Shown here: positions 37,953 through 50,645 of the stretch, piece after piece | Layout of the letters: every line of letters begins with the position of its first letter | Position numbering within the stretch: position 1 is the first letter of the stretch | Origin: Epiperipatus broadwayi | Taxonomy: Eukaryota; Onychophora; Udeonychophora; Euonychophora; Peripatidae | Direction of reading: 5' to 3' | DNA length: 64,000 bases | NCBI GenBank assembly: GCA_028023455.1 | Contig: JAQFVV010006231.1 | Location: 3,801,478 to 3,865,477, forward strand | Notes under the pieces: generated by a model | The model's input: the letters and a program-made list of their open reading frames with translations, nothing else | Database searches by the model: none | Told to the model about the DNA's origin: nothing | Position numbers and translations under genes: made by a program

Positions 37953-38398
37953 TGTTAATTAGATGTATACAATAGAAAGCCTTTATGACCACATGAATGT
38001 TTATGAGGAATAGATATGTGTGATGATTATAATATACCATAACATGCTGTTTTTCTTTCTTTTTTTTAAATGTTATCTATTTAGGATATTTAAGAGTAAA
38101 GGGGAAAGGCTGTTTAACACTCTTTGCTCTTTTAAATTCTTTTATTAAAAATAATAATAATAATCCTTTCATACAAATACACACTACAATTCATATTGAT
38201 AGAATTTTTCATTTTATTATTGGAACTTGAGAATATTTTATATTTTAGATACAGTAATAATTTGCAAAGTGTGTGATTTTTTTTTTATCATTAAATATAA
38301 ACAAGGTCTTCTAAAGAAGTCAATATCATTTTGGGGGGCAAATATTAAGTAAAAAAAAAATCATTGACTTAAAAAAAAAATCCTAAGTTGCTAAACGT

Positions 38399-38575
38399 TG
38401 ATTGTATATATGTGTGGGAGATTATAACCTGGCCTAAATAATGAATGCTGTTTCTGCATGGAATGCATATATTGGGAATCATCTATCTTTTTCGAGTGTG
38501 TGTGGTCATGTGTGTTGTTTGAGATGAAATGGAGGACGAATATAGAATGAAAATTTCTAAGTTCAAATCCCATTA
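38399..38575 (+). mobile_element. Single-unit fragment of hammerhead family II
   Basis: Aligns with the core and downstream part of the units at 24.3-25.6 kb. It keeps the outline of the ribozyme (about 38419-38479). The core is decayed: ATAATGA for CTGATGA and GGAA for GAAA, although ATGC/GCAT of stem II, a TGCATA stem III and TTGG remain. I see no inverted partner and no convincing flanking duplication. Confidence 0.65.
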
Positions 38576-40219
38576 TTTATTTATATAAGAAACATTCAAT
38601 ACACTGAATGAATAGGCTAAATAAAAACAAATAATCATGGCATCTTGCTATAGTAAATGTAAAGCTAGCAGAAATAATGAATTGATATTAATTAAACTGA
38701 TGATTTCTAATTTCATTATTATATCACACAATTATAGAAAAATTAAATACGAAAAAGCAAAATGGATAAATAATATAATATATTCAAAAAGTTGGCAATA
38801 TTACAAAAAATAACAGACACTACTTATCAAATTTGATGACAAGTGGTATTAAAATACAGAGAAGAAATATGAGTTTTAGGTAATTCAATGAAATATAAAA
38901 GGAATTCCGCCTACAAAAGCGAAAATATTGATATCAAACGTTATTTGCTGTTTGTTTTAAACAAAGATTTTTGTCATATGTCATTTTATTAAGAAAAAAA
39001 AAACTAAATGATAAGTATAATTATAAAAGAAAATATATTTAGAAAGATTCAGTACTTCAGTAAGATAATTCCAATTTTTAATAATAAAACTGTTTTGAAA
39101 ACTTTGTTAAAAATATGGATTAAAACTTTTCCTTTTACTGTGGTCTTATATATAAGTGCAGGCATTTATAAGTGTCTTGATATAAATACATATAGTGAGG
39201 ACATAAAAAAAATTGTACACAAATATATATATAATGTCATACTAATAATAATTTAATTATGCTCAAAAGAAATTGACAACTATTATGATCTTTTTAATTG
39301 TATTATTACCCTGGGGTAATAATATATAAAATGTATTCACACAGACTCAAATATAAATCTTACATTAGTTAGAGAGCAGGTTTATACTAATTCTACTTTT
39401 AAAAAAGTCTCAAGGCAAAAGCTACTGTAATCAAGAATTAATAAAATAAATAACCTAATCATTGTTTATGCTAATATTCTCTTACCTTATTTTTTTAAAA
39501 CATAAATTGCTGTAATGTTTACTGTTAAACACTTATAGTACAGCAAAAATTCATTACTAGTATGTGTGTATAAATGAAATAATCTGAATATACAAATAAT
39601 CAAGTTAAAATAACCTAGAGAACAGCTTGAAAAATCTTTTTTCAAATAAAAAAAAAAAAATGCACTAATATTTTAATTCAACTTTAATCATATTTAATCT
39701 TCTAAATTCTAATACTGCATCAATAAAATAATTCTTTGATGACAAATTTTTCGTTTAATCTAGAAGGCAAAAATCACTAAAGAATTTATATAAAAACTAA
39801 ATAATTTAAAAACAAATTTTAAACAATGGCCAAAGCAACAATTTCTCTCTCTCTAAATTCATTTTAAATGTTTCTAATATAAGAATGGCAATATTATAAT
39901 TTCCCATCATATATTGTTAAAGAGAGAATAGCATTAAATGCTATTATGAGAGATGTCACTACCATAATAAACATCCCATTCTAACAACATCCTCACAATC
40001 TTTCCACTTAGATTGCACTTAACAATAACTAAAAATCAAATTGATTGCATCTTAATTTGAAAGTCATAAGCAGTTACTAATACCAAGATTGTGATTGATG
40101 CAGAATGTGCTTCTGACAATCAGTTTTTTCTGGATAGAATTAAAAATAAAAATTAAGTTAAATAATACTGTACTAGTCGAAAATATATGTCCATCCAACA
40201 AGATTTAGAATCTAAGCAA
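38576..40219. other. AT-rich, no gene seen
   Basis: No protein-like frame and no clear repeat. Confidence 0.5.
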
Positions 40220-40408
40220 AAGTACCCCGAATCCAATCATGCCCGAATACACGGGTCAGGAGCAATCATGAATTCTAACCTATTTGCCATTCCCAAAATC
40301 TATAACACTATGGACAACAACTACACTTATACCACATAAATTCATTATATCCTGGCCCGGTGCTACAACGTTTTACATGAAAAATAAAATAGTGATGATG
40401 ATGATGAG
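40220..40408 (+). repeat. Possible SINE-like retroposon with (TGA)n tail
   Basis: A ~170-bp GC-richer stretch (contains atgcccgaatacacgggtca and tcctggcccggtgctacaac) ends in aaataaaatag and gtgatgatgatgatgag (40392-40408). The tail resembles that of the RTE in this window, so RTE-dependent mobilisation is plausible. I see no second copy in the window and no clear pol III boxes. Confidence 0.35.
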
Positions 40409-43400
40409 AGATTGAATGAACCCGAGATATAAGTAAAAAAAAAAAACAGAAGATAAATTTATTAAGGAGATTTGAACTACTGAATTAAAGTTAAAATATA
40501 AATATTTATTTGGACAAAATTCAAGATGAGTTATATATACAATCAACTTCACACTTTTAAAACTTTATTTTCATTATAAACATCTAACAAATTTGATACA
40601 ATTATTTTCATTTTAACAAATATTAATTTAGTGCGGCAGTTACAATACTTAACGTATATTTAAAAATAGGCTTTTATTCAATGTTACAAAAATGGATTTA
40701 TCTGAGTGGTTTGGTGGACGTTTTATACATTAAAATATATATATAAAGATACAATAGAGTTTCGCTGATTATACGATTTTAGTATGATGCTCTTAGCATT
40801 TAATACATACGTTTATTTTCATTTAGAGACTTTATTTATAACAATTAAAATAAGGATACATTTTGATTAGTAAGTAGACTAAAACATTATTTATTTTACA
40901 TTTTCGGCATTTAATGATAGAATATAGTGAAACTCTATAACTGCGGCAACAGCTTATTTCAATAAAGGGGAGGGCAGCTTCATGAGAAGTTGGATTTAAA
41001 CTCCAACGAAAAATATTAGAAAGAGAAAAACGTTTTATTATCACATATTATGATTTATTTTGCTAAATAGGCTGGAAAACTAACTTCAGGAAATGGCGGT
41101 GCTAGCATAATATCAGCGAGAGGAAATGGCACATTTGGACAGAACAAGGTCATTCTCCAATTTTTTAAAGGTGGCACACACCAGCTTCATGCTAGAGCGG
41201 TACAGAAAGAAATGGTAGGCAAGCAGTTTCTATGGGTTGGATCGTGGCATAGCCATACAGAACTTCATCTACACTAACCTGCATGTTCTAGAAGTAGACT
41301 TAGACTTCTATCATGAATGAGAACATTAAAAGATGGGAGGCTTTGAATCCCTGGAATGAGGTACAGGCAAATCAAAGCAGTATATAAATATATATTTGGA
41401 GAAGAATGACGAATGAAGAGGATCATGACTCCCTGGAATGAGGTACAAGTGAATCAGATCAAAACCCCATGCGGCTTATTAATAATTTGACATATGCCAG
41501 CAACGCTATCATAATAATATAAAGTCACTGAATTTAAACATTAAAGTAAAGCCTTAAATGGTTTATACAAATATGCAATGATATGCTAAAATAATGACCC
41601 GTGTAAGCTAAAGTCATTTATCATAAGCTAAACTATAATTAATGAAGCGTGCATTGCTCTCCCTTCTTGAATCAATATTTTGTTTAACATATTGAAAAAA
41701 ACTAAAACTCACGCATTTAAAAGTGCAAATTACAAAATAGATTTAAGTCGCCAGCCTTTTGGCGATGATGATCAATAAGAAATTAATAAAATTAAAGGAT
41801 ACCAGTATCCATCCCAGATTGCAAAGTATTTATACATTTTGTATACATTTACGATAAAACATTCATTTAAAAGCATGTATTCATTTAAAATACAAACCTA
41901 ATCTTACGAGATATTTAGAAATAAATACAACCATTAATCCCCCCTCTTCTATTCCACAGCAGGATATAGAAGTTCGTAAGACTAGGTTTGATTGGCATTG
42001 TAAGTGAAAAAATATAAAAATATCATTAAAATTAAATTATAACCGCACTAAATTATAAAAATAATAAGAAGCATGAGTTGGATGAAAGGTTTGGTAGTAA
42101 CATTAGTTCAGATAGTAGAGAAGTGATACAAAAAGATTAACATACTCGTCGATTAGTGAGTTTTTTTTTTTTAAAAAATTAAACAAAGAAAACATTAATT
42201 TATAAATTAAATTACAAATTAGAATTGGCTAATGCGATTATACTGTCTTTGGGCTGGTTACTTCAGGATTCTATGAAGTATTAACAAATCTTCTGTGGCA
42301 GGTGGCATTCTTTGACGGCAAAGGCACTCTTGAGCGGTAGGAGATACATCTCTGCATGGTGAAGAGTGGAGCTGAAGACGGAAGGAAAGGCAGCTTACAC
42401 TCCTCAAAAATTAAATGGACATGAAGTTGGCTAGCAACGATTGACCAAACTCTGACACAATAGATTTTTAACCCTATTTATGTCAGTTTTTAGCCACTCA
42501 AAGAATGTTTGTTTTAATTAGACTTCCTGACTCTAATGGATCCTTAATTTACAAAAATCTTTTCTCTATTGTTAGTAGAGATGCAGTCGTGAGATAACTG
42601 TTCAAAATAAATTCAAACCAATTTCCAGATTGGAAATGGATTTGAAAAATGTTAATAGCTAACTAAAATCAATTAGCTTTGTTTTAGATTTTATTTTCCT
42701 TAACTTTAATTTACAAATTCCTTTTAAAATCATGAAACAAACTTCCCACCCCTTTAATTATCCTGGACAGTTAACGACTGCACCTTCCATCTTGAATTTT
42801 TACGTAGTTTTATGACAAAAAAGTAATTGCAAAGTATTAAAATAAAAGTTAAAAAAAATACAATTTTAAAAGACACAAAATTATTTAGTATTTTTAATTA
42901 TATATATGCTCCTGTAATATATCTGAGTCACGTCTATAAAAGTTAATATTTAAAATAATTAAAGACAATTTTTATTTCAGATTTATATTTATAAATCTTA
43001 TAGATGCTTCTATACATATCGTTTATATACATTTTACAAACAAAAAAAGGAGCAGGATGAAACATGGGCTGTGGTAGAACAGTGAAACTTGATCTTGAAC
43101 TAAGGTCGACTGTTTCAATACCAAAATACAAAAACCAATGAATGTATGGAAACATATTTCCAAAATGCCCTTAAACAATTAAAGTACTTAATATTAATCA
43201 AAACTGTAAGAAAGAATGGACCACTATTAAAAAAATGAACAATCAGAAGCAATTAAGATTGGCATGGCTAAAATAAATGTATCAATAATGTTAATAATTG
43301 GATACCCAAACAAGTTGGATCTGAAAATGTCAAACAAAAATATGAAAGATAAGATTTACAAGAAAGCAACAAATATAACTAAAATTAAATGCACTAGCCA

Positions 43401-43739
43401 AAAAATAAAAACTCTTTAGATGTGAAATTCAACTAATATTAGATCAGCATGCAAATAAAAATGAATCATCAAACTTCAAAAAAGAAATAATTAAAATTTT
43501 TCAAAAAATAATGGTGACAAACAAAATTGAAATTTTAAAAATAGGAATATCAACTATGTCAAAGACAGAAATTAAAAAGAATGATTCAAAACCAATATTC
43601 TTAAATCAGAAATACATAATATTATAAGTTAAGCAACAGCAAAACTTTTGCTGTGTATAGTAAATGCTAAAATCATGAAAATATTGAAGCAGGAGAAAAT
43701 TAAATTATTTGTCAATTTTGTCAAGAGATTTAAAGAATC
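40409..43739. other. Mixed unique sequence, somewhat GC-richer, no gene identified
   Basis: Contains possible small inverted-repeat elements (40750-40939, ends agagtttcgct and agtgaaactct; 41895-41990, caaacctaatcttacga facing tcgtaagactaggtttg). There is also an 82-bp-spaced direct repeat of ccctggaatgaggtaca (41349 and 41431). No frame looks like a known protein. Given its composition this could hold untranslated exons or a promoter, but I cannot show it. Confidence 0.35.
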
Positions 43740-44900
43740 ATATTTTGACTAACAGAATTTTAGTCTACAATAAAAGCAACCTAACTCATTCTAATAATTA
43801 TTGAACAATAGCTTTAATTTTACATGCTTATAAAATAAATCAGTATAATTAATGCTCTGTGCAATTTAAAGCAAAGGTAGAATAATGTATTCAAGAACCA
43901 AAGATCCCAAAATATCAGCTCTTGCAACTTCCTGCCAAAACAAACTATCAATTATTTTTTATTCTATGTAATTAATGAAAATCTAAGAATAGTCAATCAC
44001 TCCTCCCTTAAATATCTGATGAATAATAGGAATTCATGCCTTAAAGAAGCACAAGACATATTGAATATTTGTCAGATTAAAAAAAATTGTAATATAACAA
44101 TTATATATGTAAGTATGTGTTTTATGAACTATGTTGATAAAATAAAATGTATCAATCTACAATTCATCCAAATTCTCTATGAAACCAATTCTGTGAAAAT
44201 CAAAATTGACCAAACTTTATCGACAAATACAAGAAAGCGAAGGTATATATCTTTCCCATTCTTTTAAGTGCTTATAGTATAATCATCATGTGCAAAGTCA
44301 CTGATGGTTGAGAAAATGAGATGCCAGAAGGAAAAAGAATAATAAAAAAATTTGAGATGCTGATAGCAAAATTGTCAGAAAAAAGCAAATAGTATAAACC
44401 TTGAAATAAAAGTCTTAAAACTGATAGTCATGATTATAGACTCTGCTGCTCATTGCTTGAAACAATAGATAAATTTGAATATCTGAATCTCATCATAGAC
44501 AATAATAATCAATATGATTCAGAAATACTCAAAACAATTGTGATAGTAAAAATAGCAATAGCAACTCTTTAAAATATGAAGAGTCCAAAACATTTCAAAA
44601 ACTACTAAATTAAAAGCAATCAATTGTCTTTTTTCAATGTCAATGAAACACAGAAGCTCAAAAAAGTAAATGACAAAAAGTAAAAAATGCAACCAAGATA
44701 TTTTTTGTGTTATCTAAAAGATTAAATATATCTATTTTTTAAAAAATGTTTACGAGTAATAGAAGACTCTCAGTGCAGACAGAATAAAAAATTGTTGTAC
44801 AGAAGTGAATGGACAAATTAGATTAGGCAGATGATCAAGCATGAATTCCAAGAGATGTTATATATGGTCCAAAATTGTAAAATATAGAAGAATTCAATGA
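43740..44900 (+). pseudogene. Decayed LINE reverse transcriptase
   Basis: In shifting plus-strand frames the LINE RT order is visible. TIALILHAYKI (about 43808-43842, matching the NYRTIALISHASKI block) is followed by NSINLEIKVLKLIVMIID (about 44387-44440) and IDKFEYLNLIIDNNNQYDSE (about 44467-44526). Then comes KIAIATL, and finally SEWTN and IRQMIKHEF (about 44800-44850). Stops and indels throughout; catalytic box not readable. Related in type to 11200-11990. Its end lies about 80 bp from the RTE tail, in the opposite orientation. Confidence 0.72.
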
Positions 44901-45003
44901 GTGCTTCACATAATACCACTATACTTTTTTTGATAATCACAGTTTTAAACAATAATGGTAATATCATTATATAAATGAAATGTCATCATAATCATCATCA
45001 TCA

Positions 45004-46650
45004 TCAACCATTATCAATCCACTGCAGGATGAAGGTCTCTCCAAGTTTAATCCATCTTCTCCGATCTTTAACTTCTCTTCTCCACAACACTCCTGCACAT
45101 TTTCTTATTTCATCCATCCATCTCACATGTGATCTCTTTCTGGGTCTTTTACAATCTCTTGGAATCCAGTTTAAAATTTCAATTGTCCATCTATTATCAT
45201 CTCTTCTAGCAATATGTCCACCCCAACTCCATTTCAATCTTTTAATTTTTTCAATAAGGTCAGTAACAGCTGTTTGTTGTCTTACCCATACATTGCGTTT
45301 TCGATCTCTTCTAGTTACTCCCAACATACATCTCTCCATACTCCTTTGAGTGGTCTGAAGTCTCTGTATTGCTCTTCTATTAAGTGTCCAAGTCTCAGAT
45401 CCATAAGTAAGAACTGGCAAAACACATTTGTTAAAAACCATCCATTTCAAACACATAGGCATATTTCCTTTTAGTATCAAGTTGTTTCTACCAAAAGCAC
45501 TCCAACCAAGTTTAATTCTATGATTAATTTCCTCCATTATGTTTCCATCTGTATTAATAATCTGACCAAAGTATTTGTATCTGTTAACTTCTTCTAATTC
45601 TTCATAATCAATCTTTATTTTCATATTTTGAGCAAATCGATTAAACATTACTTTAGTCTTTTTAACATTTATCTTTAGTCCTACTTTTCTACTTTCATCT
45701 GCTAACTCCTGCAACATTTCCTGCAGCTCTGAAGCATTATTTGCAAAAACAACTACATCATCTGCGAAATCTAAATGACTTAAATACTCTCCATTTACTT
45801 TCACTCCTTTAGTTTCCCATTTTAATCCACAAAATACTTCTTGCAGCACTGCTGTAAAGAGTTTTGGAGATATGGAGTCACCTTGTCTTACACCTTTCTC
45901 AATGTTGATTTTTCCAGTATCATTATGTAATCTAATTGTTGCTGTTGCATTTTTATAAATATTCTTTAAAATATGACAATATCCTGGATCTATACCTTGA
46001 TGATCCAATGCTTTGATCACTGAAGAAATGTGTATAGAATCGAATGCCTTTTCATAATCTACAAATCCAAAACATAATGACAACTCATATTCGTTTGTCC
46101 TTTCTATGACTTCTCTCAATACCTGGATATGATCTATTGTATTAAAACCACTTTTAAATCCAGCTTGTTCTCTTGGTTGGTGGAAATCCAAAGTTCTCTG
46201 TAGACGAGTTGTAATTATCTTGGTAAAAATTTTATATAAAACTGATAAAAGGCTGATAGGTCTGTAATTTCTAATATCTTCTTTATCACCATTTTTAAAT
46301 ATTAATATTATTACTGCATTCTTCCAATCTTCCGGTACATCTTTATCATTTAGACATTTGGTATATAACTTTGCTAAAATTGTTTCTATTTCTTCACCCG
46401 CTTCTTTTAATATATCAATTATAATTCCATCACTTCCTGGAGCCTTTCCTTTCTTCATACACTTAATTGCATGTCTCACTTCTTCGTTTAAAATTCTGGG
46501 CAATTCGGAAGATGTAATAGATATAGGAGGTACTTGTTCTTTATTACTATATAATTCTTGATAAAAATCTTCTACCAATTTCATGATGTCATCTCTCTTT
46601 TTAGTAATAATTCCATCTTTTTTTCTTATTGCAGATATAAATTTCCTACA
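45004..46650 (-). pseudogene. RTE reverse transcriptase
   Basis: Open from about 46645 to the stop at 45004, more than 530 codons. Blocks in order: VRHAIKCMKKGKAPGSDGI, DWKNAVIILIFKNGD, NYRPISLLSVLYKIFTKII, LCFGFVDYEKAFDSI (catalytic Asp), GVRQGDSISPKLF, LDFADDVVVFA (catalytic pair, about 45758-45763), VGLKINVKKTKVMFN. The C-terminal WGGHIARRDDNRW segment is typical of animal RTE proteins. It synthesises cDNA at the nicked target. It differs from an intact protein only by the frameshift that detaches it from the endonuclease, so it is called a pseudogene. Confidence 0.92.
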
Positions 46651-47690
46651 ATAACAAAATGTTGTTTAACATTTTTGAGACTTTTATTTTCTTCTACAGC
46701 TTTCCTTGCTATTTCACAGTTATACTTTCTTATATCATTTTCAACTCTTTTCCGTACCATTTTACAAAATTCGAGATATTCAATTCTTTTTAATACATCA
46801 TTTTTGTATATCTTCATATTCCTTCTTTTCTTCATAAATTCTCTAGTCTCAGTAGAAATTTTATTAGTCAATTGCTGCTTTTTTCTACCAGCTATGTCTG
46901 TTGCAGTTTTTAAAAGTGTACCAGTTATTTTCATATTAATTTCATTCAAATCTGAATCATGTTCAAAATCTCCTAACATTTGAAACCTATTTGTAAGTTC
47001 TAATTTAAATTCATTAGAATGTTTCTGAAGATTAGTAATATCAACTGTAAATATTGTTTTTCTTAATAATTTTTGTCTCTCTAGTTTTACATTAACACAT
47101 AACTTACACCTTACTAATCGATGATCACTTCCTGTGTTAAATTTATTAAGAACATTACAATCTTGAAATATGTATTTCCTGTTAGTCAAAATATAATCCA
47201 ATTCTGCTGTACCTTCATTTGGATGCTTCCATGTCCATTTCCTTTTAACATTTTTCTCAAAAAATGAATTCATAATATAAAGTTTTTCTTTTTCTGCAAA
47301 CTCCACAAGTCTATGTCCTCTCTCATTTCTATTACCATAACCAAAATTACCTACAGCAATTTCATCTTTCATTTGTCTACCAATTCTAGCATTAAAGTCT
47401 CCCATAATAATTTTAAAATGTTGTTCACTCTGATCAAAAGCTTTTTGTACACCCATATAAAAATCTTCTACTACTTCATCACTATGAGAACTTGTTGGGG
47501 CATAAACCTGAATTATCTGCATTTGGTATCTGCTATTAAGTTGTATAACTAATCTTGCCACTCTGTCCGATACACCATCAATCTCCACAATATTGTTCTT
47601 CCACTTTTTATTTATAATGAATCCTACTCCACTTGTATTTCCAATATGTGTGCCTTTATAATAGAGTATGTCTGAGCATGTTCATAATTA
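46626..47690 (-). pseudogene. RTE APE-like endonuclease, N-terminally truncated
   Basis: Frame from about 47690 to 46626. Motifs: GVGFIINKKW, IIQVYAPTSSHSDE, MGDFNARIG (about 47379-47405), TAELDYIL and GSDHRLVRC (catalytic SDH). The N-terminal part of the endonuclease domain is missing. The linker to the RT breaks by a 1-nt shift near 46650, after KNVKQHFV. The intact enzyme would nick target DNA for target-primed reverse transcription. Confidence 0.9.
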
Positions 47691-47859
47691 GGATACAGAA
47701 TATTATTTTGGTGAATGACTGATTTGATAGTTTTTATTAAAGTTCCATACATTTTCAATATGTTGTTTTATTTCAGAAAGTTTTTAGCACTATTCAAAAG
47801 ATGTTAAGTGACTTCCCAAGCAACTATCATTCAATTATAATAATAGATTTCACTATAAG

Positions 47860-48280
47860 AATCTTTGGCTAATATGATGGTTCCTTGAACCTAAATTCTT
47901 TGATTTCCTGTTGAAAATTAACATTAATGCCTTGCCTATCAAACATTTCCTAGTACACTGCCGAAGTTTCTCAAACATTGAATCCACTTGATCCCTATGC
48001 CTCAGAGAGGAAGAAACTTCACTACATCTCCTCTGGCACTGCCTTTCTCCTCAATCTTACAGAGGCCTTATAGTCTCGGTGATAAAAGACAAAATGCCTA
48101 CTTTATCAATACTCCTTGACAACATATTGTGGATCCATTCCTAAAATATTTTCATCAACATTCATATTATTTTCACTATGGTTCACCCATTGCTGGTTCA
48201 CCTTTAATAATGTCCTGGATCATCTGCTTGATTTATATATACATAAAAATTAAAAAAATTTGGAAGATTCCAGAACTTGC
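47860..48280 (+). pseudogene. Decayed LINE 3' end with zf-RVT finger
   Basis: Plus-strand frame from about 47878: WFLEPKFFDFLLKININALP, then a finger whose first Cys codon is now TGA (stop, then S-L-C), followed by LREEETSLHLLWHC. This matches the 28.8-31.1 kb element, whose corresponding segment is PPKIVDFLLKSNLHALP and CTLCQRQEETTDHFLFEC. After a frame change, SWIICLIYIYIKIKKIWK resembles the downstream W-rich segment. The RT itself is not readable upstream. Confidence 0.75.
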
Positions 48281-49876
48281 CCCCCTCCCCCTACATCTTT
48301 GAAACCACATGGAAGTTGATTGCTATGCCTCCCTAAGGCTAGTTCCTTTTATATTTAGATAAAAACTGCCTATACCTGAAACAATTAAAAACTGGTTTAG
48401 ATGCATCCCTTCGAGATTGACTATTAATTGCCCCCATCCACAAGCCTATATCTCAGCCCTGGATATGATGACATTGACATCCATTCTGAAGGGTCTGATT
48501 TACCTATGTAATGCCATGATTTTGCATGGACAAAACTTTGGTGTCATCTTTGTGTATTTCAAGTCATGCAAGCTTAGTTACCTATCTCCAAGATACCAAA
48601 CACCGGGCTTTTCCTGTTGCTCCTATGGATCACTGTAGTCCTCTTAGGTTACGTAATACAGGATATGTCATCATTGAACTTTTTTCTTCTTAGAATACCA
48701 TTTAATGTATCCTAATTTTAATCATATCATAAAAGTTGTAACCAAAGTATAGAATAAAATTTTCTATATTTTTATAAAATAAAATAAAAAAAGAAACCTA
48801 AAAATTTTCTCAAGACATAATTCAGTAGCATTAATGTTCAAAATCATATTCTTAGAGGAAAAATTATATTACTATTCTAAAACTTAGATGAAGATAGAAT
48901 ATGATGCACTAAGTTTTTTTCCAGTTTAATAATCATCTTTATTAAAACTATCACATGGTTTAATGCCGTTATAAAGTGATGGACACTTAAGCTCAAGATC
49001 TATGAAACATAGCTCCACCTGCCACTTTCAATGCTCAGACTTCTTATAAATTCCTAATCAACAAACCATTTGATTAATTTATTTTTCATGCTTCAGAACA
49101 GTAATATAAAGTTACACTCTGAAGTTTAAGGTTCATGGATTATGGTTCCACCTATCACTTCCTGTGCTCAAACTTATTATTAATTACTATTTGATTATTT
49201 TATTTTATTGAAACCATCTATTTTGTATATAAAATATGTTTACAGAATTATAAGGCTCAAATATTTTCACATATCCCACTACTATATAATCTAGAATATA
49301 TTCATTTGGAAATAGATTGATAATTTAGATCATGAAAAAAAACAACAGTAAACTAGATATAAGATCAGTGAAAAAAATCAAACAATGAATAATTAAATAA
49401 AGACTTTTTACTGTACTTAAAAATTAGTGAAAAGATAATTATTGTGCAGCTGCTCAAAGGCACAATTGTTTACTTTCTGATTAATTTAATAGTTGAAAAG
49501 AGTGAATTATCTTATCTTAGTGATAAAACAATTCATTAGAAAATAATACATATATATAAGATTAAATAAATTACATACAATAATTAATTAAACAAAAAAA
49601 AAAAACCTGCACTAAACTAGAATTTCCACTGACCTATGCCAAATAGTAGTTTTCCATTAAATTTTACAATTATTATAGATAAAATACCATTAAATGAAAA
49701 ACTTTTATTCTCCAAACCAAATCTGAAAAATAATCATTTACTTTTTTACAGCAGATAAAGTAATTCTTACACATATATACAAACAAAATTAAAAAAAAAA
49801 AAAAACAACCCTCAGTAAATTTCTTTACATTAATTAACAAATCATCTTAGCTACCATTAAATTTATAAGGGCTAAA
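48281..49876. other. No gene identified
   Basis: 48281-48680 is GC-richer and may hold more of the LINE relic, but I cannot read it. The rest is AT-rich. Two copies of a short dispersed repeat lie at 48983-49180. Confidence 0.4.
48983..49180. repeat. Two copies of the short dispersed repeat
   Basis: 48983-49055 and 49119-49180 align with each other and with 8087-8152 (ctatcacttcctgtgctcaaa type). Origin unknown. Confidence 0.5.
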
Positions 49877-50026
49877 ATATGGACTCTTGAATAATATTTC
49901 TGTAGTGTAATTTTCACTACACCACTCTTACATAAGATAGGGACTGGTTTCTATCCTCATTTAATAGCTTGTAGAAGGATGTAATTATAAACACATGATC
50001 AAAGACTAAAAAAAAAAAATCTAACC

Positions 50027-50071
50027 CCCAAGATGCACATTTCATGCTGAACCAGCATTCATCAGCTGGCT
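50027..50071 (-). ncRNA. Hammerhead ribozyme, intact core
   Basis: Minus strand. Stem I GCCAG (50070-50066), CTGATGA (50065-50059), stem II ATGCT and AGCAT around GGTTC, GAAA (50043-50040), stem III TGTGCA, then TC. Predicted cleavage falls between 50032 and 50031. The return strand TTGGG pairs with CCAG via one G-U. All conserved positions are present. Confidence 0.87.
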
Positions 50072-50408
50072 TAGACCGCAAATTCTTGCAGCTAAATTGA
50101 TAAGTGACAAATGTGTTGCCCTCATAACTTCGATACAAAACTTAATGAAAAAAAGGATATTAATATTTTTTTGTCTTTTATTAGATTAGAGATTACCCTA
50201 TAATGAATAATATTTCTGTAGTGTAATTTTCACTATATCACTATCATGCAAGTTAAGGACTGGTTTCTATCCACTTTCAACACCTTGTAGAAGAACTAAT
50301 ATTATTAATGTACTTTGATTACGTGATTTGTATCAAAATTGTGAGGGTAGGACATTTGCTATCTACATATATACTGAACAATGATAAATATATGTGTAAA
50401 AGATTGTG

Positions 50409-50464
50409 ATCTGGATCAACTAATGAGGGTTGGTTCAGTATGAAATGTATATCTTGGGGATTAT
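50409..50464 (+). ncRNA. Hammerhead ribozyme with a core mutation
   Basis: CTAATGA (50420-50426) for CTGATGA, GAAA at 50442-50445, stem III TGTATA, TC, then TTGGGGA. TCAA before the core pairs with TTGG. Stem II is weakened. Probably inactive. Confidence 0.65.
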
Positions 50465-50645
50465 ACTTTTTTTTTTAAGTCTTTGGTCATATTTATGATT
50501 ACTTCCAGGCACTAAAAGTGGATAGAAACCAGTTCCTACCTTGCATGAGAGTAGTGTAGTGAAAATTACATTACAGAAATATTATTCATTTTTGGATAAT
50601 CTCGTCTAATGAATGAATAATAAAAATTATTAATATACTCTTGAA

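Larger units (their letters stand above)
44983..47690 (-). mobile_element. RTE-type non-LTR retrotransposon, nearly complete
   Basis: Minus-strand element with apurinic-type endonuclease and RT domains in the RTE order. It ends in a (TGA)n simple tail (44983-45006 on the plus strand as TCA repeats). The coding stop TGA is itself part of the tail, so there is effectively no 3' untranslated region. The 5' end is truncated near 47690, inside the endonuclease. Only one frameshift separates the two halves, so this is the youngest LINE in the window. Confidence 0.92.
49877..50645. mobile_element. Foldback element, hammerhead family II-related
   Basis: Arms 49889-50150 and 50315-50587 are inverted copies. 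A third copy of the outer ~90 bp (gaataatatttctgtagtgt, 50205-50296) sits in the loop as a direct repeat of the left arm. The flanks carry an imperfect repeat atat(gg)actcttgaa (49877-49891 and 50633-50645). The right end has ~45-50 nt (50588-50632) beyond the paired arm, repeating the one-sided extension seen in the other five elements. The inner arm segments contain hammerheads of the same stem-II type as 24.3-25.6 kb, while the outer arm ends are unrelated to that family. Confidence 0.8.
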
